Below are positions 15,247 to 22,749 of a stretch of 64,000 nucleotides of DNA, one piece after another. Source of the stretch: Sabulicella glaciei. Its GTDB lineage: Bacteria > Pseudomonadota > Alphaproteobacteria > Acetobacterales > Acetobacteraceae. The stretch lies in the NCBI RefSeq assembly GCF_026183895.1, contig NZ_JAPFQI010000002.1, forward strand, positions 186,001 to 250,000, written 5' to 3'. The notes below the pieces were generated by a model. That model had not been told where the DNA came from. It made no database searches and saw nothing but the letters and a program-made list of their open reading frames with translations. Within the stretch, counting starts at the first letter, position 1. Every line of letters begins with the position of its first letter. The position numbers and the translations under genes were made by a program.

Positions 15247-17118
15247 TCAATCCTCCTCTGGCATGTCGTCGAGCCCGACGGGCTCGGCATCCGGCGGCGC
15301 GAAATCGGGCAGGGTTTCCGCTTCCTCCTCCTCGGAGGAGGCTGCGGGCTTCAGACCGTAGGCGTCGGTGTCGGCGTCGCGCACCGCCTCCAGCGTGGCG
15401 CCCGGGAACAGGTCCAGAATGGCGAGGACGAGCGGGTGGTTGCGCGCCATCTCCCGCCGCCCGGCCTCGGCCGTCGCGGATTGCTCGGCGAGCGTCGGCT
15501 CGCCCGCGTCGTTGCTCAGCGCCACGGTCCAGCGCCGGCCGGTCTTTTCCTCCAGCAGCGCGGAAAGCTTGGCGCCCAGGTCGCGCGGCGCCTGCGGCCG
15601 CACGCGGATCTCCAGCAGCGGCGGCGCGACGCGCACCGGATGGACGTCGTGCAGCAGGTGCGCGTGCAGCAGCGGCGACACGCCATGGGCCAGCGCCACC
15701 ACCGCGCGCCATTCGGTCGGCGCCGCGAGCGCGACGGGGGCAGGGGCGGGCGCGGCTTCGGCAACGGGTGCGCCATTCACCACGGCGCGCAGCACCGGCG
15801 CGCCCTGCGACGTCCCGGGGCCAGGCGCGGGCGCGCCGCCCCCGGCGGAAACGGCGCCGCCATCGGCCAGGCGCTTCAGGATGTCGCCCGGCGTCGGCAT
15901 CTCCGCGACATGGGCGAGGCGGATCAGTACCATCTCCGCCGCGGCGAGGCGGTCGGGGGCGGCGTTCACCTCCTCGATCCCCTTCAGCACCATCTGCCAG
16001 GCGCGGGCGAGGGCCGGAACGGAGAGTCGCGCCGCAAGCTCGGCGCCGCGCGTGCGCTCGGCTTCGGGCAGGGCGGCGTCGTCCTTCAGCGCGGGGATGG
16101 CCGCGAAGCGCGACAGGGTGTGGATCTGCTCCAGCATGTCCTGCAGCACCGTCACCGGCTCGGCGCCGCATTCATGCGCCTCGCCCAGCCGCGCCAGGGC
16201 GGCGGGCAGGTCGCCGCGCAGCGAAGCCTCGACGAGGTCCAGCACCAGAGTGCGGTCCGCGAGGCCCAGCATGTCGCGCACGGCCTCGGCGGAAACCCGC
16301 GCGTCCGCCCCGGCGAGGGCGATGGCCTGGTCCAGCAGCGACAGCCCGTCGCGCACCGAGCCATCGGCGGCCCGCGCCAGCATGGCCAGCGCCTCGGATT
16401 CCGCCTGCGCGCCCTCCAGCCCCGCGATGCGGTCGAAGTGGCGCCCCAGAGCCTCCTCCGGCACGCGGCGCAGCGCGAAGGTCTGGCAGCGGGAGCGGAT
16501 GGTGATCGGCACCTTCCGCAATTCCGTGGTGGCGAGGATGAAGGTGATGGAGGGCGGCGGTTCCTCCAGCGACTTGAGCAGGGCGTTGAAGGCCTGCTCC
16601 GTCAGCATGTGGACCTCGTCCAGGATGAAGACCTTCTGCCGCCCCTGGGCCGGGCGGAAGCGCAGCGCCTCGCGCAGTTCGCGCACGTCGTCGATGCCGC
16701 GGTTCGAGGCGGCGTCCATCTCCACCACGTCCGGGTGGCGGTCGGCCATGATGGCGCGGCATTCCGGGCAGACGCCGCAGGGGTCGGCGGTGGGCCCGCC
16801 CTGGCCATCGGGGCCGACGCAGTTCAGCGCGCGGGCGATGATGCGCGCCGTCGTGGTCTTTCCCACGCCGCGCACGCCGGTCAGAAGGAAGGCGTGGTGG
16901 ACCCGGCCGCGCGCAAAGGCGTTTCGCAGCACGCGGACCAGCGCCTCCTGACCGATCAGGTCATCGAGGGCCTGGGGCCGGTACTTGCGGGCGAGGACGC
17001 GATAGGGGGCGGCGGGGATGGCGGTGGGCGGCGCGCCGGGTGCATCGCCGAACAGGCCGGGACCGTCCGGCGGTGGCTCAGGTAGGCCCTCTTCCGGGGC
17101 GAGGAGATCGCTCGGCAT
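15247..17118 (-). CDS. dnaX: DNA polymerase III gamma/tau subunit
   Basis: DnaX is the ATPase of the clamp loader. The 623-residue protein has Walker A GVRGVGKTT at about 81-89, the Cys4 zinc module (Cys100, 114, 117, 120), and the Walker B-type DEVH at about 167-170, followed by SLEEPP and sensor ATTE. An Ala/Pro-rich linker at about 410-455 precedes the tau-specific C-terminal domain that binds the polymerase. About 35 residues of Pro/Gly-rich leader precede the conserved start VLARKYRPQ. No slippery poly-A of the E. coli gamma-making type is evident in this GC-rich gene. It lies immediately downstream of the ffs RNA. Confidence 0.97.
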   Translation of the reverse strand: MPSDLLAPEEGLPEPPPDGPGLFGDAPGAPPTAIPAAPYRVLARKYRPQALDDLIGQEALVRVLRNAFARGRVHHAFLLTGVRGVGKTTTARIIARALNCVGPDGQGGPTADPCGVCPECRAIMADRHPDVVEMDAASNRGIDDVRELREALRFRPAQGRQKVFILDEVHMLTEQAFNALLKSLEEPPPSITFILATTELRKVPITIRSRCQTFALRRVPEEALGRHFDRIAGLEGAQAESEALAMLARAADGSVRDGLSLLDQAIALAGADARVSAEAVRDMLGLADRTLVLDLVEASLRGDLPAALARLGEAHECGAEPVTVLQDMLEQIHTLSRFAAIPALKDDAALPEAERTRGAELAARLSVPALARAWQMVLKGIEEVNAAPDRLAAAEMVLIRLAHVAEMPTPGDILKRLADGGAVSAGGGAPAPGPGTSQGAPVLRAVVNGAPVAEAAPAPAPVALAAPTEWRAVVALAHGVSPLLHAHLLHDVHPVRVAPPLLEIRVRPQAPRDLGAKLSALLEEKTGRRWTVALSNDAGEPTLAEQSATAEAGRREMARNHPLVLAILDLFPGATLEAVRDADTDAYGLKPAASSEEEEAETLPDFAPPDAEPVGLDDMPEED

Positions 17119-17136
17119 GGGCCCCCTGGCATGAGA

Positions 17137-17231
17137 CGCGGTGGAAGGCCGGTGAATGACCCGGGCGAGAACCCGTTACGGCTGCTTCCTTCCGGACCTG
17201 ACCGGGTTGGCGGGGAGCCCGTCCACCGCCG
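17137..17231 (-). ncRNA. ffs: signal recognition particle RNA (4.5S type)
   Basis: On the minus strand the conserved SRP domain IV appears: GGTCAGGTCCGGAAGGAAGC, with the GGAA tetraloop and symmetric AGCAG/CAGG internal loop bound by Ffh. The outer ends pair as GGCGGTGGA (17230-17222) with TCCACCGC (17145-17138), giving a rod of about 95 nt, the usual size for the bacterial small SRP RNA. It guides Ffh-dependent membrane targeting. The position just upstream of dnaX is the usual alphaproteobacterial location. The ends are set from pairing and may be off by a few bases. Confidence 0.92.
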
Positions 17232-17303
17232 ACCTTCCGCCCTCCATATCGCCCTTCGGCGTCCGCGAGGCAACCCCGGAAGCCATGGCAGCGTTGCCCC
17301 GCC

Positions 17304-17435
17304 ATGAACGAGCCAGAACCCCTCACGAAGGTCGAGGCCCGCCAGGGCGACCGAAAGAAGCTGAACCGGAACGTGCTGGTCTGGAGCCTCGCTCTCGTGA
17401 TCGTCGCCTTCGTCATCGGCTACTTCATCGCCTGA
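17304..17435 (+). CDS. small single-span membrane protein
   Basis: A 43-residue frame, ATG to TGA, encodes a charged N-terminal half (MNEPEPLTKVEARQGDRKKLNRN) followed by one hydrophobic helix, VLVWSLALVIVAFVIGYFIA. The layout, with positive residues before the span, predicts a cytoplasmic N-terminus. Similar tiny proteins between the SRP RNA and nudC are familiar in this group of bacteria, but no function is known. A start at 17304 is the only ATG that keeps the charged-then-hydrophobic layout. It is easily missed by length cut-offs. Confidence 0.65.
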   Translation: MNEPEPLTKVEARQGDRKKLNRNVLVWSLALVIVAFVIGYFIA

Positions 17436-17492
17436 GGCGGCACCGCCCCGTCCCCTTCCGCGCGGCATCGCCCCGTGGCAGGGTCCGGCGCG

Positions 17493-18419
17493 ATGTTGTC
17501 CTTTCCCGCCAGCCGCCCCAACGCCTACACCGGCTCCCCGCTCGACCGGGTTTCCGGCCGCCGGGACGAGGAGGCGTTCGTCGCCGCATCCTTCGAGGAT
17601 CCGGCGAGCCTGTTCATCCCGGTCTGGCGCGCCCGCTCGCTCCTGCTCGGGGTGGAGTCGGGCAAGCCCGAGGCGGTGATGCTGACCGGCGAGGCCGCCT
17701 CCTCCGTCCGCATGGCCGGCGGGCCCTGGGCCCTGCTCGGGATGCTGGACGGGCGCGCGGTCTTCGCGGTGGATTGCTCCGCGGCGGATGATCCGCTGCC
17801 GCTGCTGCCGCCCTCCATGGGCGCCTTCCAGGATCTGCGCGCCGTCGCGGGCCTCCTGCCGCCCGGCGAGGCCAGCATGCTCGCCCATGCGCGCGGGCTG
17901 ATGCATTGGAGGGTGAAGCACCGCTTCTGCGGCGTGTGCGGCGCACCCTGCGAGCCGCGCTCGGCCGGCAACGCCACTGCCTGCACCGCCTGCAACGCGC
18001 AGCATTTCCCGCGCACCGACCCGGCGGTGATCATGCTGGTGGTGCGCGGCGATTCCTGCCTGCTCGGCCATTCGCACCGCTTCCCCAACAGCGTCATGTA
18101 TTCGACCCTCGCGGGCTTCGTGGAACCCGGCGAAAGCCTGGAGGAGGCGGTGAGGCGCGAGGTGCTGGAGGAGACCGGCGTGCGGGTGGGGGAGGTACAC
18201 TACCATTCCTCCCAACCCTGGCCCTTTCCCTCTTCCATCATGCTCGGCTTCCATGCCGAGGCGCTGTCGGAGGAGATCCAGATCGACCCGGAGGAACTCA
18301 AGGATGCGCGGTGGTTCACCCGCGACCAGATCCGGAATCCGGACGCGCACGGCTTCGCCCTGCCTCGCGCCGACAGCATCGCCCGCCGCCTGATCGAGGA
18401 CTGGCTCGCCACCCCATGA
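17493..18419 (+). CDS. nudC: NAD(+) diphosphatase (Nudix NudC)
   Basis: NudC hydrolyses NAD(H) to NMN(H) plus AMP and can decap NAD-capped RNA. The protein is about 308 residues. It has a zinc ribbon CGVCG...CTAC, the Nudix box GFVEPGESLEEAVRREVLEETGV and the NudC-specific SQPWPFPSS motif just after it. The N-terminal domain begins around ASRPNAYTGSPLDR, as in alphaproteobacterial relatives. ATG 17493 is chosen; an in-frame GTG at 17475 would add six residues. Its TGA overlaps the ATG of the next lipoprotein gene (ATGA). Confidence 0.95.
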   Translation: MLSFPASRPNAYTGSPLDRVSGRRDEEAFVAASFEDPASLFIPVWRARSLLLGVESGKPEAVMLTGEAASSVRMAGGPWALLGMLDGRAVFAVDCSAADDPLPLLPPSMGAFQDLRAVAGLLPPGEASMLAHARGLMHWRVKHRFCGVCGAPCEPRSAGNATACTACNAQHFPRTDPAVIMLVVRGDSCLLGHSHRFPNSVMYSTLAGFVEPGESLEEAVRREVLEETGVRVGEVHYHSSQPWPFPSSIMLGFHAEALSEEIQIDPEELKDARWFTRDQIRNPDAHGFALPRADSIARRLIEDWLATP

Positions 18420-18700
18420 AGACCGTCCCGGCCTTCCTTGCCCTCCTGGCCCTTGCCGCCTGCGCGCGCGCGCCCACGGGCACGCCCCTGTCGCCCGAGC
18501 AACAGGCCTGCCGTGAGGAGGCCCGCCGCTCACCCGAATATCAGGAGGTGATGCGGCGGGTGAACCCGATGTTCGAGATCCGCAACGACGGCGTGATCAA
18601 CGACGACCTTCGCGCCGCCGAGATGACCGCCTGGCGCCGCTGCCTGCGCGAGCGCGGGCTGGCGCTGCCGGGCGGCGTGGAGATCATCCGCGGGCGGTGA
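18416..18700 (+). CDS. small predicted lipoprotein
   Basis: This encodes 94 residues with a lipoprotein signal (KTVPAFLALLALAAC, lipobox ALAAC with Cys16). The mature part, after a short Thr/Pro linker, has two further Cys, one near residue 30 (QQACREEA) and one near 80 (WRRCLRERG), fitting one disulfide, and several RRS/NPMFE segments. No family is recognised. It is translationally coupled to nudC by a four-base overlap, but a functional link is not evident. Confidence 0.72.
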   Translation: MKTVPAFLALLALAACARAPTGTPLSPEQQACREEARRSPEYQEVMRRVNPMFEIRNDGVINDDLRAAEMTAWRRCLRERGLALPGGVEIIRGR

Positions 18701-18718
18701 TCCCCACGCCGCGCCGGG

Positions 18719-19945
18719 TCAGGTGCGGCGCTTCGGCGTATCGCCGTCGCGCTCGACCTCGACCTCGGTGCGCCGCACCGTGTCGCGCACGGTTTCCGTC
18801 CGCTCCTCGGCTTCCTTGCGCAGCCGCACCTCGCCCGTGACACGCGCTTCCTTGGCGATCTCCGCCTCCTCGTGGGATTCGGTCGCCTCGATGGTGCGCT
18901 CCTGGAACGGGTTCTCCATGCCGGAAGCCGGGCGGTCGAGCGTCCGGCGTTCCACCTCCACGTGCTCGTCGCGCAGCGTCACCTGCGCCTCGACGGGCTC
19001 CTCCACGACATAGGAGCGGATGCGGACGCGGCCATGGCCCGTTTCGCGCTTGCTCACGCGCAGGCGCTCCTCCGCCAGGGGGATGCTTTCGCCGTCGTGC
19101 AGCGTGTCGCGGCCCGTGCCCATGCCGCCGCCGAGCGTGCCTTCCGTGGCACCGGACGCCATCCCGCCCGACCGGCCGCCGGTCTCATGCTCGGGGCGCG
19201 CGCCGCTCATGTTGGTGCCCAGCGCGTCATCCGCCCCGCGGGACAGCATGGTGCCCGGCGGATTGCCCGGCGTGCCGTCTGGGCGACCCTCGAAATTGGT
19301 GCCCAGCGTGCTATCAACATCGCGCGCCGTGTCGCCTGTCGTCGCGGAGTCACGCGACCCGACGCCGCTGACGCCAGTGGCGCGCGCGGCCGTGCCGGTC
19401 GCGGTGTCGCGGCCCCGCAGACCTTGATCGGCGGCATAGGCGCTGTTCGCCGCCGCCTCGTTCTCGGGATAGGCGCCGCTGATGTTCGTGCCCAGCACCT
19501 CGTCGGTGCCGCGGGACAGCATAGTGCCCGGCGGGTTGCCCGGCGCGCCGTCCGGCTGGCCGCTCATGTAGTCGGAACGCGCATAGGAGGACTGACCGCT
19601 CCAGCCTTCGGCGCGCCACGACGCCTCGCGCTCGTCCAGATCCACGGCGCCGTTCGCTTCCAGGATGTCGGCGGCTTCCTCCCAGTTCATCCCGGACAGG
19701 CGCACGGACATCACTGTGGCGCCGCGTCCGACCGCCTCGGCATAGGTGTGCCGGTCCGCCTCGGGCATGAACAGATCGGCCAGGGATTCCCAGAAACCCT
19801 TGTCCGCGGTCGTGTCTGCGGCGGTGCCGGCCTGGCGGTGCATCTGGATATCGGAGCGCGCGATGCCATGCGCGGCCAGCGCCTCCTGCGCGCGCAGCGC
19901 GTCCGTTTCGTTGTCGAAGACAGCCGTGATGGTTCGATTGGACAT
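18719..19945 (-). CDS. DUF2382 (YsnF/AvaK) stress-type protein with internal repeat
   Basis: This 408-residue protein has three parts. The N-terminal 100 residues (TITAVFDNETDALRAQEALAAHGI and GRGATVMSVRLSG) resemble a general stress/YflT-type domain. The middle is hydrophilic, Gly/Thr-rich, with the unit DGxPGNPPGTMLSRGxDxxLGTNxSGAxPE occurring twice, about 90 residues apart. The C-terminal 120 residues are a DUF2382 domain (SIPLAEERLRVSKRETGHGRVRIRSYV, VTLRDEHVEVERR) ending in long charged stretches. DUF2382/YsnF proteins are stress-induced in many bacteria but their mechanism is unknown. There is no signal peptide. A GAGGAGGAA ribosome site lies upstream. It follows the smaller DUF2382 gene after 20 bases, forming a two-gene unit. 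Confidence 0.82.
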   Translation of the reverse strand: MSNRTITAVFDNETDALRAQEALAAHGIARSDIQMHRQAGTAADTTADKGFWESLADLFMPEADRHTYAEAVGRGATVMSVRLSGMNWEEAADILEANGAVDLDEREASWRAEGWSGQSSYARSDYMSGQPDGAPGNPPGTMLSRGTDEVLGTNISGAYPENEAAANSAYAADQGLRGRDTATGTAARATGVSGVGSRDSATTGDTARDVDSTLGTNFEGRPDGTPGNPPGTMLSRGADDALGTNMSGARPEHETGGRSGGMASGATEGTLGGGMGTGRDTLHDGESIPLAEERLRVSKRETGHGRVRIRSYVVEEPVEAQVTLRDEHVEVERRTLDRPASGMENPFQERTIEATESHEEAEIAKEARVTGEVRLRKEAEERTETVRDTVRRTEVEVERDGDTPKRRT

Positions 19946-19965
19946 GGGTAGTTCCTCCTCGTGGG

Positions 19966-20370
19966 TCAGCGTTCGGGCGGCAGGCGTTCGATCTCGGCTC
20001 GCTGGCGGCGCAATGCCACCACCTCGCGGATCTCTTCCTCCGTGGTGTGGCGCTGAAGGCGGATCTCCTCCCGCACCACGAGGCGCCGCTCGACGACCAG
20101 CACCTCCTCCAGCACCGGGATGACCCAGGAACCGTCCGCCTCCTGCCGGGGCATGGGGGCGGCCTCGCCCGCTTCGAGGGTGCGGTTCACCGGGACGTGG
20201 GACACCTCGAACTCATGGGAGGTGAGGGTCTCGGAAACTTCGTGCGGGACGCTCTCCGTGCGCAGGGCCACGCGCACGCGCCCCGTTTCACGGCTGTGCT
20301 TCTCCAGCTTCGCCGATTCCTCGGCGAGCGGCAGCACCGTTTCGTCCTTCTCCGGCTCGGAAGCCACCAT
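19966..20370 (-). CDS. DUF2382 family protein (short)
   Basis: The 134-residue protein is a single DUF2382 module: TVLPLAEESAKLEKHSRETGRVRVALRTESV, then SHVPVNRTLE, then PVLEEVLVVERRLVVREEIRLQRHTTEEE, ending in charged RRQRAEIERLPPER. It is cytoplasmic. Together with the downstream 408-residue DUF2382 protein it forms a short operon. A possible EcfG-type promoter lies about 28 bases ahead of the ATG, which would place the pair in the general stress response (inference). Confidence 0.85.
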   Translation of the reverse strand: MVASEPEKDETVLPLAEESAKLEKHSRETGRVRVALRTESVPHEVSETLTSHEFEVSHVPVNRTLEAGEAAPMPRQEADGSWVIPVLEEVLVVERRLVVREEIRLQRHTTEEEIREVVALRRQRAEIERLPPER

Positions 20371-20397
20371 CCCGCCTTTCGCGCTGAATGCGGCCGA

Positions 20398-20424
20398 AAC
20401 GGGAAAGAAGGCGGCGTCGTTGCC
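20398..20424 (-). promoter_or_regulatory. possible EcfG-type general stress promoter
   Basis: Reading on the minus strand, GGCAAC, 17 bases, then CGTT, resembles the alphaproteobacterial EcfG consensus GGAAC-N16/17-CGTT with a one-base difference in the -35 box. It ends about 28 bases before the start of the short DUF2382 gene, a suitable distance. Prediction only. Confidence 0.35.
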
Positions 20425-20443
20425 CTTCCTTCAAAGGGAAGGG
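20423..20443 (-). terminator. possible hairpin after pheA
   Basis: CCCTTCC, seven bases, then GGAAGGG form a 7-bp stem directly after the pheA stop on its transcript. No T-run is present, so termination strength is doubtful. It touches the putative stress promoter. Confidence 0.35.
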
Positions 20444-20444
20444 G

Positions 20445-21290
20445 TCAAGTTCCCTCGCGCGCCACGCGGAACGGATGCGCGCGGTAGCAGCCCAGCACCT
20501 TCACCTCGCGCGAGAAAAAACGCAGCTCCTCCAGCGCGCGGAACAGGCGCGGGTCGTCTGGATGGCCGTCCACGTCGCACAGGAACTGCGTCGCGGTGAA
20601 GGCGCCGTCCAGCATGTAGGATTCGAGCTTGGTCATGTTCACGCCGTTGGTGGCGAAGCCGCCCAGCGCCTTGTAAAGCGCCGCCGGCATGTTGCGGACG
20701 CGGAACACGAAGGTGGTCACCGGGTGCGGCGCCTCGATCGGCGGCGTCTCGGGCCGCGTCGCCATCACGTAGAAGCGCGTGGTGTTGTGCGCGGCGTCCT
20801 CCACGTTGCGGCGGAGGATCTGCAGGCCATAAACCTCCGCGGCAAGGGCGCTGGCGACGGCGCAGTCCTCCGGTCCTCCCTCGCGCGACACCATCTCCGC
20901 CGCGCCGGCCGTGTCGGCCTGGATCACCGGCGTCAGGCTGAGTTCCTTCAGCACCTTCAGCACCTGGCCCAGCGCCATGGGATGCGAATGGGCGCGGCGG
21001 ATCGACGCCAGCGTCGCCCCCTCCCGCGCGAGGAGGCAGTGCTCCACCCGCTCGTAATGCTCGCCCACCACGGCCAGTCCCGAGTCGGGCAGGAGGCGGT
21101 GAATGTCCGGCACCCGGCCCGCCAGGCTGTTCTCGCAGGGGAGCATGGCCTTCTGTGCCCGGCCTTCCCGCACCGCCTCCATCGCCGCCTCGAAGGAGGG
21201 GCAGGGCAGGGTGGTCCAACCCGGATAGGCATGCCGGCAGGCGAGGTCGGAATAGGCGCCGGGAACACCCTGGAAGGCGATGACGGTCAT
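20445..21290 (-). CDS. pheA: prephenate dehydratase
   Basis: The protein has 281 residues and converts prephenate to phenylpyruvate in phenylalanine synthesis. Its N-terminal catalytic domain begins VIAFQGVPGAYSD and carries the essential NTTRF motif. A C-terminal ACT domain (TTFVFRVRNMPAALYKALGGF, GVNMTKLESYMLDG) is the phenylalanine feedback site; the common ESR is ESY here. It is a stand-alone dehydratase without a chorismate mutase domain, the usual alphaproteobacterial form. The start lies 135 bases from the divergent cytochrome c gene. Confidence 0.96.
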   Translation of the reverse strand: MTVIAFQGVPGAYSDLACRHAYPGWTTLPCPSFEAAMEAVREGRAQKAMLPCENSLAGRVPDIHRLLPDSGLAVVGEHYERVEHCLLAREGATLASIRRAHSHPMALGQVLKVLKELSLTPVIQADTAGAAEMVSREGGPEDCAVASALAAEVYGLQILRRNVEDAAHNTTRFYVMATRPETPPIEAPHPVTTFVFRVRNMPAALYKALGGFATNGVNMTKLESYMLDGAFTATQFLCDVDGHPDDPRLFRALEELRFFSREVKVLGCYRAHPFRVAREGT

Positions 21291-21425
21291 GCTGCGTCCG
21301 TTGCGGAGCCGCGCGGGCGGTTGATGGATGGCGCGGCGGGGTTTATGTGACCGGAACGTCTAAGCCAGGGCCGGAAGGCGCGCAAACCCGCGTCCCGTGC
21401 CCGCCACGAGAAGGGTCCGCTCGGC

Positions 21426-21962
21426 ATGAGCCTGGAGTTGAACAAGGCATTCGCGGCCATCCTCACCGCCGGGATCGCCTTCATGGGCGCGGGTATCGTG
21501 GGCGAGCAGATCGTGCATCCGAAGCGTCTGGCCACTCCGGCCATCCAGGTCGGGGAGCCGGCACCGGCGCAGCAGGCCGCTGCCCCGGCCGCGCCGACGA
21601 TCGAGCCGATCGCCCCGCTCCTGGCTGCCGCCAACGCCGATAACGGCCGCACCCTGGCCACGCGCGCCTGCGGGTCCTGCCACACCTTCAACGAGGGCGG
21701 CCGTTCCGGCGTCGGCCCGAACCTTTATGGCATCGTCGGCGCCAGCCATGCGCACATCCCCGGCTTCAACTACTCGAACGCCATGCGCGCCCTGGCCGAC
21801 AAGCCCTGGGACTACGAGGCGCTGAACCAGTTCCTCGCCGCGCCGGCCCGTGCCATCGCCGGCACGCGCATGGCCTTCGCCGGGCTGAACAACACCGGGC
21901 AGCGCGCCGACGTGATCGCCTATCTGCGCACGCTGGCCGCCGAGCCCGCGCCACTGCCCTGA
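21426..21962 (+). CDS. membrane-anchored c-type cytochrome (CycM-like)
   Basis: This encodes 178 residues. An uncleaved N-terminal anchor (about residues 5-28, AAILTAGIAFMGAGIVG) is followed by an Ala/Pro-rich linker (about 40-65) and one class I cytochrome c domain with haem motif CGSCH at 82-86, GVGPNLYGIVG after it, and a Met ligand in GTRMAFAGL near the C-terminus. This architecture matches membrane-bound cytochrome c552/CycM proteins that carry electrons from the bc1 complex to terminal oxidase. It is divergent from pheA, a neighbourhood often seen in alphaproteobacteria. Its TGA overlaps the probable CTG start of the next gene. Confidence 0.93.
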   Translation: MSLELNKAFAAILTAGIAFMGAGIVGEQIVHPKRLATPAIQVGEPAPAQQAAAPAAPTIEPIAPLLAAANADNGRTLATRACGSCHTFNEGGRSGVGPNLYGIVGASHAHIPGFNYSNAMRALADKPWDYEALNQFLAAPARAIAGTRMAFAGLNNTGQRADVIAYLRTLAAEPAPLP

Positions 21963-22747
21963 TCCCGGCGGAATACGCCGCGGCGGCGGAAGAAGCCGCC
22001 GCGCTGGCGGGGGCGGAGACCCGCCCCCTTTTCCGGTCCGCCCTGCTGGTGGAAGCCAAGGGCGACGCCTCTCCCGTCACGGAAGCCGACCGCGCCGCCG
22101 AGCGCGCCCTGCGCGGCTTCCTCGGCACACGCTTCCCCGACCATGGCATCCTCGGCGAGGAATACGGCGCGGAGCGGCCGGATGCCGAATGGCTCTGGGT
22201 GCTCGATCCCATCGACGGCACGCGCGCCTTTCTTACCGGGCGGCCGATCTGGGGTACGCTGATTGGGCTGATGCACCGGGGCGAACCGGTCCTGGGCCTG
22301 ATCGACCAGCCCGTGCTGGGCGAGCGCTGGCTGGGGGTGAAGGGGCAGGGGACGCGCTTCAACGGCCAGCCCATCCGCACCCGCTCCTGCAATCGCCTCG
22401 CCGAGGCGGAACTGGCCTGCACCGCGCCCGAGATGTTCCCGGAGGCGGACCGGCCCGGCTTCGAGGCGCTGCGCGCAGGGGCGCGACGCATCTCCTGGGG
22501 CGGGGATTGCTACCTCTACGGCCTGCTGTCGCTGGGCCTGCTGGACGTGGTGGCGGAGGCGACGCTGAAGCCCTGGGACTGGGCAGCCCTGGTCCCGGTG
22601 GTGGAGGGCGCCGGCGGCTCCATGACCGGCTGGAACGGCGAGGCGCTGCGGATGGGCTGCGACGGCCGCGTGCTGGCGCTGGGCGACCCCGCGCTGCTCG
22701 ATGAAGCCAAGGCTTCGCTTGCGGGGGGAGGCCCGCGCCCCCAATAA
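21959..22747 (+). CDS. inositol-monophosphatase-family phosphatase, HisN-like (probable CTG start)
   Basis: The protein has the IMPase-family metal sites: SPVTEADRAAE, GEEYG, WVLDPIDGTRAF and the C-terminal KPWDWAALVPVVEGAGG. HisN histidinol-phosphate phosphatases of this family finish histidine synthesis; an inositol phosphatase is the alternative. The first conventional start is GTG 22049, which would leave only eight residues before the first metal-site motif. Family members have about 35-40 residues there, and the reading frame encodes a fitting segment (IPAEYAAAAEEAAALAG...FRSALLVE) from 21959 on. That frame has no ATG, GTG or TTG, only CTG at 21959 in a CTGA overlap with the cytochrome stop. 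I therefore use 21959 (262 residues), with 22049 as the fallback. Confidence 0.85.
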   Translation: MIPAEYAAAAEEAAALAGAETRPLFRSALLVEAKGDASPVTEADRAAERALRGFLGTRFPDHGILGEEYGAERPDAEWLWVLDPIDGTRAFLTGRPIWGTLIGLMHRGEPVLGLIDQPVLGERWLGVKGQGTRFNGQPIRTRSCNRLAEAELACTAPEMFPEADRPGFEALRAGARRISWGGDCYLYGLLSLGLLDVVAEATLKPWDWAALVPVVEGAGGSMTGWNGEALRMGCDGRVLALGDPALLDEAKASLAGGGPRPQ

Positions 22748-22749
22748 GC

